Assembly (NCBI GenBank): GCA_046483315.1
Contig: JAWODJ010000075.1
Span: 19,833 to 83,832, forward strand
DNA from: PXAP01 sp046483315
GTDB taxonomy: Bacteria; Bacteroidota; Bacteroidia; Bacteroidales; PUMT01
Direction of reading: 5' to 3'
Length of the DNA: 64,000 bases
In this document: in pieces, positions 1 through 8,948 of the stretch
How positions within the stretch are numbered: position 1 is the stretch's first letter
Layout: each line of letters starts with the position of its first letter
The notes under the pieces: generated by a model
What the model saw: only the letters and a program-made list of their open reading frames with translations
What the model was told of the DNA's origin: nothing
Database searches by the model: none
Made by a program: the position numbers and the translations under genes

Positions 1-1
1 T

Positions 2-85
2 GAAACAAAGGATAAAATTTCTGAACTTGAAAAAAAGACCAAGCAGGAAGCAAGAGAAGTAAAAGAAAAGGCAACTAAAAAATAA
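2..85 (+). CDS. C-terminal end of a Lys/Glu-rich protein (YtxH-like), partial
   Basis: Only the last 27 codons are inside the window, ending in TAA. They encode a charged, helical, Lys/Glu-rich tail (it ends KEKATKK). In Bacteroidota a YtxH-type or apolipoprotein-like stress protein with such a tail often precedes the holin-X family protein found 4 bases downstream, so that identity is likely. It rests on the neighbour rather than on any domain visible here. Confidence 0.5.
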   Translation, partial: ETKDKISELEKKTKQEAREVKEKATKK

Positions 86-89
86 GTAA

Positions 90-473
90 ATGACTAATAA
101 ATCTTTGCATCAGAATTTTACCGAAATAATTTCAATTGCACGATCTTATGTAAATGCAAGGATTGAACTATGGAAACTGTCACTGCTGGAAAAAACGTCT
201 CTGGCAGGGGCATTTTTCCTCAGTTCCGTAATCATTGTTCTGATCGTTGCATTCTGTCTGTTATTTATTTCACTGGCTTTTTCTTTCTGGTACGGGCAAA
301 AAACAGGAGACATAACCTCAGGTTTTCTCATAACCGCAGGTTTTTATGTCTTATTGGGCATAATATTCGTAGTTAGCCGTAAATACCTGTTGACCGGACC
401 TGTAATAAGAACCCTGTCCTCTATATTATTCAAGGATGATTTAATTGAAGAACAGGAAGATGATGAAAAATAA
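90..473 (+). CDS. Phage_holin_3_6 / holin-X family inner-membrane protein (DUF1469)
   Basis: A 127-residue protein with an amphipathic N-terminus (residues 1-37), two membrane segments (about 39-66 and 78-96) and an acidic C-terminal tail (EEQEDDEK). This layout is that of the holin-X/DUF1469 family, found in many bacterial chromosomes beside YtxH-like proteins. Despite the family name it is not evidence of a prophage, and the usual inferred role is in envelope stress. It starts 4 bases after the upstream partial gene and overlaps the next gene, so the three form one small operon that probably ends at the hairpin at 778-803. Confidence 0.75.
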   Translation: MTNKSLHQNFTEIISIARSYVNARIELWKLSLLEKTSLAGAFFLSSVIIVLIVAFCLLFISLAFSFWYGQKTGDITSGFLITAGFYVLLGIIFVVSRKYLLTGPVIRTLSSILFKDDLIEEQEDDEK

Positions 474-726
474 AACCAAGTTCAACTCAATTTATGAAAT
501 AAGGATTGCCAAGGAAAGATTAAGGTACGAAACTGCTATTCAATCAGAAAGATTGAGTAACAAAACCGGTATGCTTTTTTCAGGAGTTTCATTTTCACTG
601 CGAAACCTGAGTTTCAGGATTCGCAACAGGATGTTTACATATGCATTTGTCAGGTCCCTGAGCAGAACAAAAATGTTACATGATTTTCTTAATAATTTCA
701 TCAGGGGATTCAGACAGTCCGGATAA
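460..726 (+). CDS. small basic hypothetical protein, third gene of the holin-X operon
   Basis: An 88-residue, strongly basic protein with no membrane segment or motif I recognise. I take the ATG at 460 (MMKNKTKFN...); an in-frame TTG at 445 would add five residues but is a weaker start, and the ATG at 463 is also possible. It overlaps the end of the holin-X gene by 14 bases, which implies translational coupling. Small basic proteins at this position are common beside YtxH/holin-X pairs in Bacteroidota. Function unknown. Confidence 0.6.
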   Translation: MMKNKTKFNSIYEIRIAKERLRYETAIQSERLSNKTGMLFSGVSFSLRNLSFRIRNRMFTYAFVRSLSRTKMLHDFLNNFIRGFRQSG

Positions 727-777
727 GATAAGACACAATATCTTATAAATCAATTCACATCAGGCGAATAATACAGA

Positions 778-803
778 GACCCGGGCAGTATTTTGTCCGG
801 GTC
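778..803 (+). terminator. hairpin after the holin-X operon
   Basis: GACCCGG (778-784) pairs perfectly with CCGGGTC (797-803) across a 12-base loop, about 50 bases after the stop of the 88-residue gene. The run after it (ATGTATTT) is only partly T-rich, so this is a probable rather than textbook Rho-independent terminator. Confidence 0.55.
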
Positions 804-849
804 ATGTATTTAATCCATAATAATATAAAGTACTGATAATGAACTACCC

Positions 850-864
850 CGGGGCAGAGCCCCG
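850..864. terminator. GC-rich hairpin between convergent genes
   Basis: CGGGGC (850-855), loop AGA, GCCCCG (859-864): a perfect 6-bp GC stem. On the plus strand it is followed by AGGAATTCTTTT. It lies between the plus-strand holin-X operon and the minus-strand beta-barrel gene that ends at 922, so it could stop transcription from either side. Confidence 0.45.
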
Positions 865-921
865 AGGAATTCTTTTAATTAAATTTAAAACAAAATGTCA
901 GGAAAACACTTTGCAAGATAA

Positions 922-1554
922 TCAGAAAAATATCCCAAGACTTACAATAAACTGCCTGCTGCGAGAATCAAACTCCCTGTCCTGTCCCGCCACTCTAATA
1001 CCGTCGCCAAGTTTACTGAGATTACCTTCATATTTAAGGTCAATGGCAATAAATTTTATATCCAGCCCCACCCCGGCCTGATACCCGAATGTAGCCGAAT
1101 TAAACTGCTCCTCAATATTTAACTCGTCATCGAAATCGTCAAGCTCTGATTTTGTAGCAAGCATGATTGTTCCAACCGGTCCCACACCTACTCTGACGGG
1201 ACCAAATCTTCTTCCAAAAATAACAGGAAAATCAAGCTTTGTATAACTTTGTTCCAGTATTTTCTCCACTGCGCTATTCTGATCAAGGCCTTTAACTTCT
1301 ACCTTGCTGTCTATAGATGAAAGAAGCAACTCCGGTTGCAGGAACAATTTAAAAAATGATATCTGCAAAAAAACACCTCCGTGAAAACCTGTATTGGCGC
1401 CATCAAGAGTGGTAAACCGGTATTCCTCTGTAGTGAGTTCAGAGGCATCAAAATAGGCAGTATTTATCCCTCCGCGCAAACCCATGCGAAGCTGAGCATC
1501 AGCATTAGCTGCCAAAAAAATTAGTAAAAGAATTAAACCTGCAAATTTTCTCAT
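922..1554 (-). CDS. outer-membrane beta-barrel protein, PorT-like family
   Basis: A 210-residue protein with a signal peptide (residues 1-20, ending ANADAQ), then alternating amphipathic strands typical of the 8-10-stranded outer-membrane barrels of Bacteroidota (PorT / OMP_b-brl_2). It starts the mature region with LRMGLRGGIN and ends in a terminal Phe (IFF), the usual BAM recognition residue. PorT itself serves type IX secretion, but this broad family has many members of unknown role, so a secretion function is not claimed. It stands alone between a terminator and the M48 protease gene. Confidence 0.7.
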   Translation of the reverse strand: MRKFAGLILLLIFLAANADAQLRMGLRGGINTAYFDASELTTEEYRFTTLDGANTGFHGGVFLQISFFKLFLQPELLLSSIDSKVEVKGLDQNSAVEKILEQSYTKLDFPVIFGRRFGPVRVGVGPVGTIMLATKSELDDFDDELNIEEQFNSATFGYQAGVGLDIKFIAIDLKYEGNLSKLGDGIRVAGQDREFDSRSRQFIVSLGIFF

Positions 1555-1650
1555 AGCTTTAAACTGGTATCATTTAAAAGTATTTGTAATATCCGTTTAA
1601 TAGAAAACAACAAAGTTAAGGGAAATATTGCAGGGAAATAAATTCTTACA

Positions 1651-2874
1651 TTACAATTTATTTAATGCAGCCAGCCTTTTAAGCAGTGGTGGATGGGAAT
1701 AGTGCACAAAAACATAAAGGGGATGAGGCCTCAGATTGCTTAAATTCTTAACCGATAATTTCTTAAGAGCCCCGGCGAGGTATTCTGCCGGATGATGCTC
1801 TGCCGCAAAACGATCTGCTTCAAACTCATTCTTTCTTGAAATCCAGTTGGTTCCTACACCCATAATTGCAGAAATTGGTGAATAAAGAATCCCAAAAGCA
1901 ATAAGCCCCAGATGAAATGAGGGCTGATCTGAGCCCAGAGCGGAGGATAATTCAGGATTCCTAACCATTACAGAAAGCAGATAAAACGTAATTGCAGTGG
2001 TAATAAAAGAAAGAATCAGACCTGTAATAATATGTTTCTTTTTGTAATGTCCTATTTCATGAGCCAGAACAGCCACTATTTCTTTGACGGATAAGTCGTT
2101 AATAAGAGTATCAAAAAGTACGATTCTCTTTTTCTTGCCAAGTCCGGAAAAATAGGCATTGGCTTTTGTGCTCCGTTTTGAACCATCAATTACATACACA
2201 TCATTGAGGGGGAATTGTGCACGCCTGCTCATTGAAGATATAGAATTGCGTAACTCTCCCTCTTCAAGAGGTGTTTGCTTGTTAAATAAAGGAACTATAA
2301 GAGTTGAATAAAAAAAGTTCATAAAAATCATAAAAACCGTGATGAGTCCGAGAGCATATACCCAGAACCAGGCAGTAGTCTCATAGTAGAACCATGTTAT
2401 CAGGGCTAAAAGTCCGCCCCCGATAATTATTCCAAGAAACCAGCCTTTAAGTTTATCAGTTATGAAGGTCACTGGAGTGGTCTTGTTAAATCCGAATTTC
2501 TCTTCAATAACGAATGTTCCGTACCAGTCAAAAGGTATACTCAGAATATCTGAAGCAAACATTATTATCCCGAAAAAAATCAGGGTTATCATAACCTGAT
2601 TTGATGATATTTCCCTTGCAAGGGTATCAACCAGGGCAAACCCGCCAAAAAAAAGCATTGCAAGTACAAGCAGCAAGCTGAAAAATCCGTGAAAAAGAGA
2701 AAACCTCTGCTTGACTTTTTCATATTCAATCGATTGACGATATTTGTCTTCATCATAAATATCCTTTAACTCATCAGGAAGTTCAGGAGATCTCCGGGTG
2801 GAATTAAGGTATTCCAGGAATGCCTCCGCGATAAATGAACCTGTTACAAGCAAAACCAGTAAATACAACAGCAT
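1651..2874 (-). CDS. M48 family zinc metallopeptidase, Ste24/CAAX protease type
   Basis: An integral-membrane zinc protease of the Ste24p/HtpX superfamily. In the 407-residue form the zinc site HEIGH is at about residues 272-276 and the third ligand is the Glu of NEFEADRFA near 352. The N-terminal peptidase_M48_N membrane region and the extra transmembrane helices match Ste24-type enzymes. The frame is open from an ATG at 2940, but that would overlap the upstream lipoprotein gene by 29 bases. The ATG at 2874 gives MLLYLLVLLV...YLNSTRR, which matches the usual start of Bacteroidota homologues, so I prefer it. Probable role: inner-membrane protein quality control. Confidence 0.85.
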   Translation of the reverse strand: MLLYLLVLLVTGSFIAEAFLEYLNSTRRSPELPDELKDIYDEDKYRQSIEYEKVKQRFSLFHGFFSLLLVLAMLFFGGFALVDTLAREISSNQVMITLIFFGIIMFASDILSIPFDWYGTFVIEEKFGFNKTTPVTFITDKLKGWFLGIIIGGGLLALITWFYYETTAWFWVYALGLITVFMIFMNFFYSTLIVPLFNKQTPLEEGELRNSISSMSRRAQFPLNDVYVIDGSKRSTKANAYFSGLGKKKRIVLFDTLINDLSVKEIVAVLAHEIGHYKKKHIITGLILSFITTAITFYLLSVMVRNPELSSALGSDQPSFHLGLIAFGILYSPISAIMGVGTNWISRKNEFEADRFAAEHHPAEYLAGALKKLSVKNLSNLRPHPLYVFVHYSHPPLLKRLAALNKL

Positions 2875-2911
2875 ATGAACAGAAATTAAACAAAATGCAA
2901 AAGTAGCTATT

Positions 2912-3934
2912 TTATTGCTCCATTCCCAGTTGCCGGTCAAGTTCTCTGGATTTTTTCAACCGGCCCTCAAGAATATCAATATAATCAGATGTAACAGGAT
3001 GTCTGTTCAACTGGTATGATTCCATGGCATGGTTCAATGCCTGTCTGTAATTGCCTTTCAGTTCGTTTATATATGCCAGGTTATAGGCAGCAGCAGCGGC
3101 AACATTCTTATTGTAACTTTCAAGCAGAGAATCAAGTATTGACTCTGCTCTTTCCAGCTGACCATTCTCTATATAATATGCAGCCAGCCGGAAATGCCGG
3201 TTACCCTTCGAAAAGTAATATCTTGTTTCTTCTTTCCAGTAAGGAGCCACTCTCCTGGCATAATCCAAAGCTGCATAATATGCTGCTTCCATCAGTGCCT
3301 CCGTCGCGGATGGAAGATTCTCAACCAACTCGCTTCTGGTATAAGCACTGTATATCCAGTGTAAAGTATCAAGCAGTACATATTCATCAACAAGATCTTC
3401 CCGGGTTTTACCATACGTACGCCAGAGTGAAACAATATTCATCTTTATATCTCCCCTGAAATAATCAGTCCATCCGGTTTCTGCAGAGCCGGTAATAAGG
3501 TTTATGGAATCGGTGAACTCCGCAAAAAAAACATCCAGAGATATTATCCCGTCTTTACCAAGTGAGTCACATATATGATCCACAAATTCATATTCAAAAA
3601 TTTCCGGAACAACGGCAGGAAATGATCCGGGTATTTCCAGTAAATTGTCGTTCTCAATAAAATCAATGCCAGGTGATTCATTTAAAATATCAGCCAGTGA
3701 AAATATTACTTCTGTTGTTACCTGGTTATAAAACTCCCCCGTTACCAATCCGGGTAATTTAATCTCCTTTTGATCTGTTCCGTTAATGATAACCCTGTTA
3801 ATGATTACAACACTTTCAATTTCAGTTGGCAATGGCTCTGAAGCAGGCTCCAAAACCTGTATATCAACCGATGAGAGAGAAATGCATGAAACAAAAAGCA
3901 GCGGAGAAAAAAACAACAGCAATTTTTTATCCAT
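2912..3934 (-). CDS. lipoprotein with TPR-like C-terminus (DUF6340-like)
   Basis: A 340-residue predicted lipoprotein: the signal peptide ends in the lipobox LLFVSC (Cys17). The middle part is a mixed alpha/beta domain with no recognisable active site. Residues about 245-325 form two or more TPR-like helical hairpins (FRLAAYYIENGQLERA, AYNLAYINELKGNYRQA). The domain order resembles the DUF6340 family of Bacteroidota surface or periplasmic lipoproteins, function unknown. It is transcribed ahead of the M48 protease gene and probably with it. Confidence 0.55.
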   Translation of the reverse strand: MDKKLLLFFSPLLFVSCISLSSVDIQVLEPASEPLPTEIESVVIINRVIINGTDQKEIKLPGLVTGEFYNQVTTEVIFSLADILNESPGIDFIENDNLLEIPGSFPAVVPEIFEYEFVDHICDSLGKDGIISLDVFFAEFTDSINLITGSAETGWTDYFRGDIKMNIVSLWRTYGKTREDLVDEYVLLDTLHWIYSAYTRSELVENLPSATEALMEAAYYAALDYARRVAPYWKEETRYYFSKGNRHFRLAAYYIENGQLERAESILDSLLESYNKNVAAAAAYNLAYINELKGNYRQALNHAMESYQLNRHPVTSDYIDILEGRLKKSRELDRQLGMEQ

Positions 3935-4039
3935 AAATCATTAAGCAATATTAAAAAGCAAAATAAGTGTTTATTTAAAAATTGTTGTAAAGATTATGTA
4001 TTTTTCGGATTTTCTGGTGTAACCAAATATATATTGAAA

Positions 4040-5200
4040 ATGCCGGACAGTCTTCTGATCAAAAACGCTTCTTTATACGATACGCATGACACAACCCGCT
4101 ATGATATTCTCCTTGACGGCGGAAAAATAGTCAGACTGAAACCGTCAGGAGAAATACGACAATCAGGTGCTGCTTTAAATGCTGAGGGACTGGTTGCTGT
4201 TCCGGGATTTATTGACATTCATATCCATGGAGCCGGAGGTGCTGACAGCCTGGACGGAACAGCAGAAGCACTTGAAACAATTTCCCGTGCCCTGGCAAGA
4301 ACAGGCACCACATCTTTTCTGAGCACTATGGTGGTAAAACCGGGTAAAGTTAACTTCCATCTTCAGATTGCGGGGCAGTACACAGGAAAAGATCTCGGAG
4401 GAGCAGAACTGCTTGGTATTTATGTTGAAGGCCCTTTTATAAATAATGCAAAACGGGGAGGTATCCTTTCTGATTGTATAACCATGCCCTCACCTGAACT
4501 TCTGGACAGAATAATTACAGAAGCAGGGGGTGCTATTAAAATAATGTGCCTGGCCCCGGAGATTCCCGGCAATGAAGATATTATCAGACGTCTGGCAAAA
4601 TACGGGGTAATAGCTGCTTTTGGTCATTCCGATGCAGGATATGAGGAGACTGTAAGGGGTTTTGATACCGGCATCAGCCATGTAACACATCTGTTTAATG
4701 CCATGCGCCCGCTGCACCACAGAAATCCCGGACCACTGGCAGCAATATTTGAACATCCTGATGTAAGCATTGAACTGATAAGTGATTCACACCACGTACA
4801 TCCAAGCCTTATAAAAATGACATGGAAACTTTCCGCCAAAAACAATGTAGTCTGCATAACTGACGGTATAAGCGGTATGGGACTTCCCGAGGGAATATAT
4901 GAATACAATAACAAAAAATACAGATCAGAAAATGGACTGGCAAGGTACCTTGACGGGACACTGATAGGATCAACAATGAGCCTGGGCAATATAGCAAAAA
5001 ACTTTATGACCTTTACAGGTGCAGACTTCAGCCAGGCAGTTGATGCTGTAACTATCAATCCTGCCCGTATAATTGGTGTCGACCACCGTAAGGGAAGCAT
5101 TGAACCGGGCAAAGATGCAGATATTGTTCTGACAGATAATAATTTTAATATTCATTACACGATAATAGCAGGCAGAACTGTATATCAAAAACAATCCTGA
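4040..5200 (+). CDS. nagA: N-acetylglucosamine-6-phosphate deacetylase
   Basis: A 386-residue amidohydrolase that removes the acetyl group from GlcNAc-6-phosphate, giving glucosamine-6-phosphate and acetate in the cytoplasm. Family signatures are visible in order: metal motif GFIDIHIHG, metal-ligand Glu in VEGPFIN, His in FGHSDAGYEE and SHVTHLFNAM, the phosphate/sugar site HHRNPG, and the catalytic Asp in CITDGISGMG. I use the ATG at 4040 (MPDSLLIKN); an in-frame TTG at 4034 adds two residues. It is followed after 15 bases by a sodium:solute symporter, so uptake and deacetylation are probably co-expressed. Confidence 0.95.
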   Translation: MPDSLLIKNASLYDTHDTTRYDILLDGGKIVRLKPSGEIRQSGAALNAEGLVAVPGFIDIHIHGAGGADSLDGTAEALETISRALARTGTTSFLSTMVVKPGKVNFHLQIAGQYTGKDLGGAELLGIYVEGPFINNAKRGGILSDCITMPSPELLDRIITEAGGAIKIMCLAPEIPGNEDIIRRLAKYGVIAAFGHSDAGYEETVRGFDTGISHVTHLFNAMRPLHHRNPGPLAAIFEHPDVSIELISDSHHVHPSLIKMTWKLSAKNNVVCITDGISGMGLPEGIYEYNNKKYRSENGLARYLDGTLIGSTMSLGNIAKNFMTFTGADFSQAVDAVTINPARIIGVDHRKGSIEPGKDADIVLTDNNFNIHYTIIAGRTVYQKQS

Positions 5201-5215
5201 TAACCTATCCCCTGA

Positions 5216-6718
5216 ATGCATTTTACTTACCTGGATACCATCATACTTATTGCATACATTGCAGGCATAACCTGGTTTGGAATTAAAATAGCCGGTAAAC
5301 AGGCTTCATCCAGAGATTATTTTCTTGGAGGAAGAAAAATTCCATGGTGGGCCGTTTGTTTTGCAATAGTGGCAACAGAAACCAGCACACTTACATTTAT
5401 CAGTATTCCCGGACTGGCTTACCTGACAAACCTGAATTTTCTTCAGCTGACCATAGGGTATTTCCTGGGAAGACTGATCGTTGCACTTGTAATTCTTCCC
5501 TCTTACTTTAAGGGAGAGCTTGGTACTGCCTATACTTTTCTTGCAAACAGGTTTGGAATTCCTATGAAAAACCTTGCATCCGGTGTATTTATGCTGACAA
5601 GGCTGGCCGCAGATGGTGTCAGACTGTTTGCCACTGCCATTCCTCTTGCTCTAATACTTCAGGGAACCTTTATTGCATCAAATCTTTCAACGGACTGGAT
5701 ATATATTGGCTCAATTCTGATAATCGCTATGGTTTCATTGAGTTACACATATGTCGGTGGATTAAGGGCTGTTGTGTGGATGGATGTGGTACAGCTGTTT
5801 ATTTATTTTGCAGGTGCCATCGCCGCTATCATTATAGTAGGCGGAGATCTGAGCGGCGGTATTGCAGGCGGTATAGCAAAAGCATCAGAAGCCGGCAAAT
5901 TTGAATTGTTCAGATTTTCTTTTGAGGGCGGACTGAAGGGGTTTTTCTCAACTCCCTATACATTGATTGCCAGCGTTATCGGAGGAGCTTTTCTTTCAAT
6001 GGCATCCCACGGCATTGACCAGCTTATAATTCAGCGCCTGCTTGCTGCGGGTTCATTGTCAGCAAGCCGCAAAGCACTGGTAACCACCGGAGGTATCATT
6101 ATAGTGCAATTCGCACTTTTTCTTTTCCTGGGCAGTATGTTGTTTGTTTTCTATGGCGGAGCCTCAATACCTTCAGATGAAGTATTCCCCAGGTTCATAA
6201 TAGAAGAGATGCCTTCGGGACTGACCGGGCTGATCATTGCAGCTCTTTTTGCTGCTGCAATGTCAACACTTTCAAGTTCCATTACCGCACTCGGATCGGC
6301 TACCATGTATGATTATATTGTACCCTATTATAAAAGACTGAGTCCCGTTAATGAGATCGCAATATCGAGGTTTATTACCCTGATATGGTGTCTGCTTCTG
6401 GTTGGATCAGCTATATTTTTTATGCAAAGCTCCCGCGTAGTTGTTGAGCTGGCCCTGTCAATTGCATCCTTTACCTACGGGGGATTGCTGGGAACATTCT
6501 TCCTGGGGGTTCTTTTTAAAAAACCGGGAATCAGGCAGGCTGTACCTGCCTTCCTGGCTGGCATAGCGGTAATGATATACGTTATCCTGTTCACATCGGT
6601 TGCTTGGACATGGTACACACTCATTGGTGCCGCAGTAACTGTTGGCAGCGGACTGGTCTTGACCGCGATATGGAAAGGAGCCCGTCAACAGGACCAGGAA
6701 GGTTCTGTTAGAGAATAA
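5216..6718 (+). CDS. sodium:solute symporter (SSS family), probably for an amino sugar
   Basis: A 500-residue, highly hydrophobic protein with about 13 membrane helices and the SSS N-terminal signature SRDYFLGGRKIPWW. SSS proteins import sugars, sialic acids, amino acids or vitamins with sodium. Close linkage to nagA (15-base gap, same strand) makes GlcNAc or a related aminosugar the best guess; substrate cannot be read from the sequence. It converges on fabG with only 18 bases between stop codons. Confidence 0.85.
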   Translation: MHFTYLDTIILIAYIAGITWFGIKIAGKQASSRDYFLGGRKIPWWAVCFAIVATETSTLTFISIPGLAYLTNLNFLQLTIGYFLGRLIVALVILPSYFKGELGTAYTFLANRFGIPMKNLASGVFMLTRLAADGVRLFATAIPLALILQGTFIASNLSTDWIYIGSILIIAMVSLSYTYVGGLRAVVWMDVVQLFIYFAGAIAAIIIVGGDLSGGIAGGIAKASEAGKFELFRFSFEGGLKGFFSTPYTLIASVIGGAFLSMASHGIDQLIIQRLLAAGSLSASRKALVTTGGIIIVQFALFLFLGSMLFVFYGGASIPSDEVFPRFIIEEMPSGLTGLIIAALFAAAMSTLSSSITALGSATMYDYIVPYYKRLSPVNEIAISRFITLIWCLLLVGSAIFFMQSSRVVVELALSIASFTYGGLLGTFFLGVLFKKPGIRQAVPAFLAGIAVMIYVILFTSVAWTWYTLIGAAVTVGSGLVLTAIWKGARQQDQEGSVRE

Positions 6719-6736
6719 AAAATTAGGAATGTATGA

Positions 6737-7483
6737 TCAGGTTTTCATTCCTCCGCAAACACTGATAACCTGGCCGCTGATATATGATGAAAGATCTGAT
6801 GCCAAAAACAGGGTTACATTGGCAACATCTTCAGGAGTTCCGCCCCTTCTGAGCGGTATGCCCTGAATCCATTCTTTCCTGACATCTTCGGGAAGAGTTG
6901 CAGTCATATCTGTCATTATAAATCCCGGAGCTATTGCATTGCAACGTATGTTTCTGGCTCCTAGCTCCCTGGCAACTGATTTTGTAAAACCCAGTATGCC
7001 GGCTTTTGATGCAGAATAATTTGACTGGCCGGCATTTCCGCTTACACCAACCACCGAACTCATATTGATTATTGACCCTGAACGCTGCTTAAGCATATAC
7101 TTCTGAACGGCCTTTGTAAAATTGAATACTGACTTAAGGTTGACATTTATCACTGCATCCCATTGTTCCTCAGTCATTCTCATTAAAAGGGTATCTTTGG
7201 TTATACCGGCATTGTTAACCAGAATATCGATGCTTCCGAATTCTTTTGCTATCATGTCAACAGTTTTTTCAGTTTCATCAAACTTTGCAGCATTGGAAGC
7301 ATATCCCTTTGCCCTGACACCAGTTCCTGAAATCTCTTTTTCAACAGATCTGGCCTGGTCATCATAGGCAAGATCTGTAAATGCTATATTTGCTCCATGA
7401 TTTGCAAGGGTAATGGCAATGGCCTTACCGATGCCCCGGCTGGCACCGGTTATCAAAGCATTCTTTCCTTCAAGCATCTTCAT
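6737..7483 (-). CDS. fabG: 3-oxoacyl-[acyl-carrier-protein] reductase
   Basis: A 248-residue short-chain dehydrogenase of the FabG type, which reduces 3-oxoacyl-ACP with NADPH in fatty-acid elongation. It has TGASRGIG (cofactor loop, residues 12-19), NNAG near 91, the catalytic Ser in INMSSVVG, the YSASK catalytic pair, and the classical FabG end (SGQVISVCGGMKT). Length is standard. A good Bacteroidota promoter lies 35-65 bases upstream, so it is probably transcribed alone. Confidence 0.92.
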   Translation of the reverse strand: MKMLEGKNALITGASRGIGKAIAITLANHGANIAFTDLAYDDQARSVEKEISGTGVRAKGYASNAAKFDETEKTVDMIAKEFGSIDILVNNAGITKDTLLMRMTEEQWDAVINVNLKSVFNFTKAVQKYMLKQRSGSIINMSSVVGVSGNAGQSNYSASKAGILGFTKSVARELGARNIRCNAIAPGFIMTDMTATLPEDVRKEWIQGIPLRRGGTPEDVANVTLFLASDLSSYISGQVISVCGGMKT

Positions 7484-7780
7484 ATAATTTAAGTTTTAGT
7501 TTAAAACACAAATTAAACAAATATATTTATCCTGCAAGAAGAGTCAAAGTTTTGTTTAATAAAGTAACAAAATTCTGACTTACAGCAGGAACTATAACTG
7601 ACTAATGCAATCAGGTGCAGTATATAAAAATGATACTTTTAAAGCCTTTATTCAAATAAAAAAGCTAATGGGGTAAATTGATACATTTAAATACATGAAA
7701 TTGCCCCGGGGCCTTAAAAAAGCATTATTTAAGGCTGCATTTACAATCTATTATAAGTTTTGATAAAAAAGCCTTAATTC
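7484..7780. other. 297-bp non-coding spacer between pyrD and fabG
   Basis: Holds the fabG promoter near its left end. Near the right end there is a perfect hairpin (7711-7735, arms GCCTTAAA and TTTAAGGC, 9-base loop) beyond the pyrD stop, which may be the pyrD terminator although it lacks a T-run on that strand. No open reading frame was seen between them. Confidence 0.45.
7518..7548 (-). promoter_or_regulatory. fabG promoter, Bacteroidota sigma-ABfr type
   Basis: Read on the minus strand: TTTG (7548-7545), a 19-base spacer, then TATATTTG (7525-7518). This fits the Bacteroidota consensus TTTG-N19-TAnnTTTG exactly. The fabG start codon is 35 bases further on. Confidence 0.7.
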
Positions 7781-8839
7781 TTATTCCAGGCGCTGCTCCT
7801 GCATTTTATTTGAAATAACTTTCTTGTTGATTCTTTTAACAATCGACGGTCCTTCATAAATAAACCCGGTGTAAATTTGCACAAGACTTGCACCTGCCCT
7901 GAGTTTTTCAATAGCATCATCAGGCTCCATAATGCCGCCTGCAGCCACTACAGGAATCCGGCCCTCAGATTTTTTTACAAGATACCTTATTACCTCGGTT
8001 GACCGATCTCTCAATGGAAGACCGCTGAGTCCACCGTTACCGATTTTACTTATTCTCTCACCTGAAGAAATAAGATTTTCCCTTTTTACCGTGGTATTTG
8101 TAGCTACAAAACCATCTATACCGGTTTTTAATGCAATATCAACAACTTCATCCAGCTCTCCATAATTAAGATCAGGTGATATTTTAAGCAAAATTGGCTT
8201 CTCCGAACCTTTTTTTAATGATAATTGTTTCAAAATATTCAGTATCCCGGTCAGCATATCATAGTCCTGGAGTTCTTTAATATCGCCGACATTGGGACAG
8301 CTGATATTTACAACAAAGTAATCCACAACCTCATGTAAAACATTAAAACAATAAACATAATCATCAATAGCTCTGTTATTTGGAGTATCTGTATTTTTAC
8401 CAATATTGCCTCCAATAATGACTCCGGATTTTCTTTTTTTGAGGTTTATGGCAATCCTGTCTGCACCAATATTGTTTATACCCATCCTGTTTATCAATGC
8501 TTTATCCCGGGGTAATCTAAAAGATCTGGGACGAGGATTTCCCGGTTGTCCTTTGGGAGTGACAGTTCCAATTTCTATAAACGAAAATCCAAATTCAGAT
8601 AATTCATTATATAACAAGGCATTCTTGTCAAAACCGGCAGCCAGCCCGACCGGATTTTTAAATTTTATTCCGAAAACTTCCCTTTCCAGTTCATCATGGG
8701 AAAAACAATAAATTTTTCTTATCAACTTTTTAAAAGGAGGAATACGCAGGGAGATATTCAGAAAAAATACAACAAATCGATGTACAAACTCGGGATCGAA
8801 CAAAAACAGAAGGGGACGGATAAATCCACGGTACAACAT
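7781..8839 (-). CDS. pyrD: dihydroorotate dehydrogenase, class 2 (quinone-linked) type
   Basis: A 352-residue FMN enzyme oxidising dihydroorotate to orotate in pyrimidine synthesis. The N-terminal helical extension (residues 1-50, LFLFDPEFVH...) is the membrane/quinone-binding part that defines class 2. FMN and substrate motifs follow: GLAAGFDKNA, EIGTVTPKGQPGNP, NRMGINNIGAD, NISCPN, ILLKISPDL, TNTT and GGLSG. Odd point: the catalytic-base position is Cys181 in NISCPN, where class 2 enzymes normally have Ser and class 1 enzymes have Cys. It lies 109 bases downstream of the XRE regulator gene on the same strand. Confidence 0.92.
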   Translation of the reverse strand: MLYRGFIRPLLFLFDPEFVHRFVVFFLNISLRIPPFKKLIRKIYCFSHDELEREVFGIKFKNPVGLAAGFDKNALLYNELSEFGFSFIEIGTVTPKGQPGNPRPRSFRLPRDKALINRMGINNIGADRIAINLKKRKSGVIIGGNIGKNTDTPNNRAIDDYVYCFNVLHEVVDYFVVNISCPNVGDIKELQDYDMLTGILNILKQLSLKKGSEKPILLKISPDLNYGELDEVVDIALKTGIDGFVATNTTVKRENLISSGERISKIGNGGLSGLPLRDRSTEVIRYLVKKSEGRIPVVAAGGIMEPDDAIEKLRAGASLVQIYTGFIYEGPSIVKRINKKVISNKMQEQRLE

Positions 8840-8948
8840 TTTCCGCTCAATATAATAAAAGTTTATCTGATCAGCTATTTTATGTTCCTTTTTAGCTGTT
8901 TACAATGTAAAGATACCGGAAATTCCATGCATTATCAATTTATAAAAT

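Noticed and set aside
90..473. Holin-family name as a sign of prophage
   Set aside because: No other phage genes, integrase or att sites are present; this family is chromosomal and usually sits beside YtxH-like proteins.
4624..5112. 162-codon open frame on the minus strand
   Set aside because: Opposite nagA; a shadow of its codon usage.
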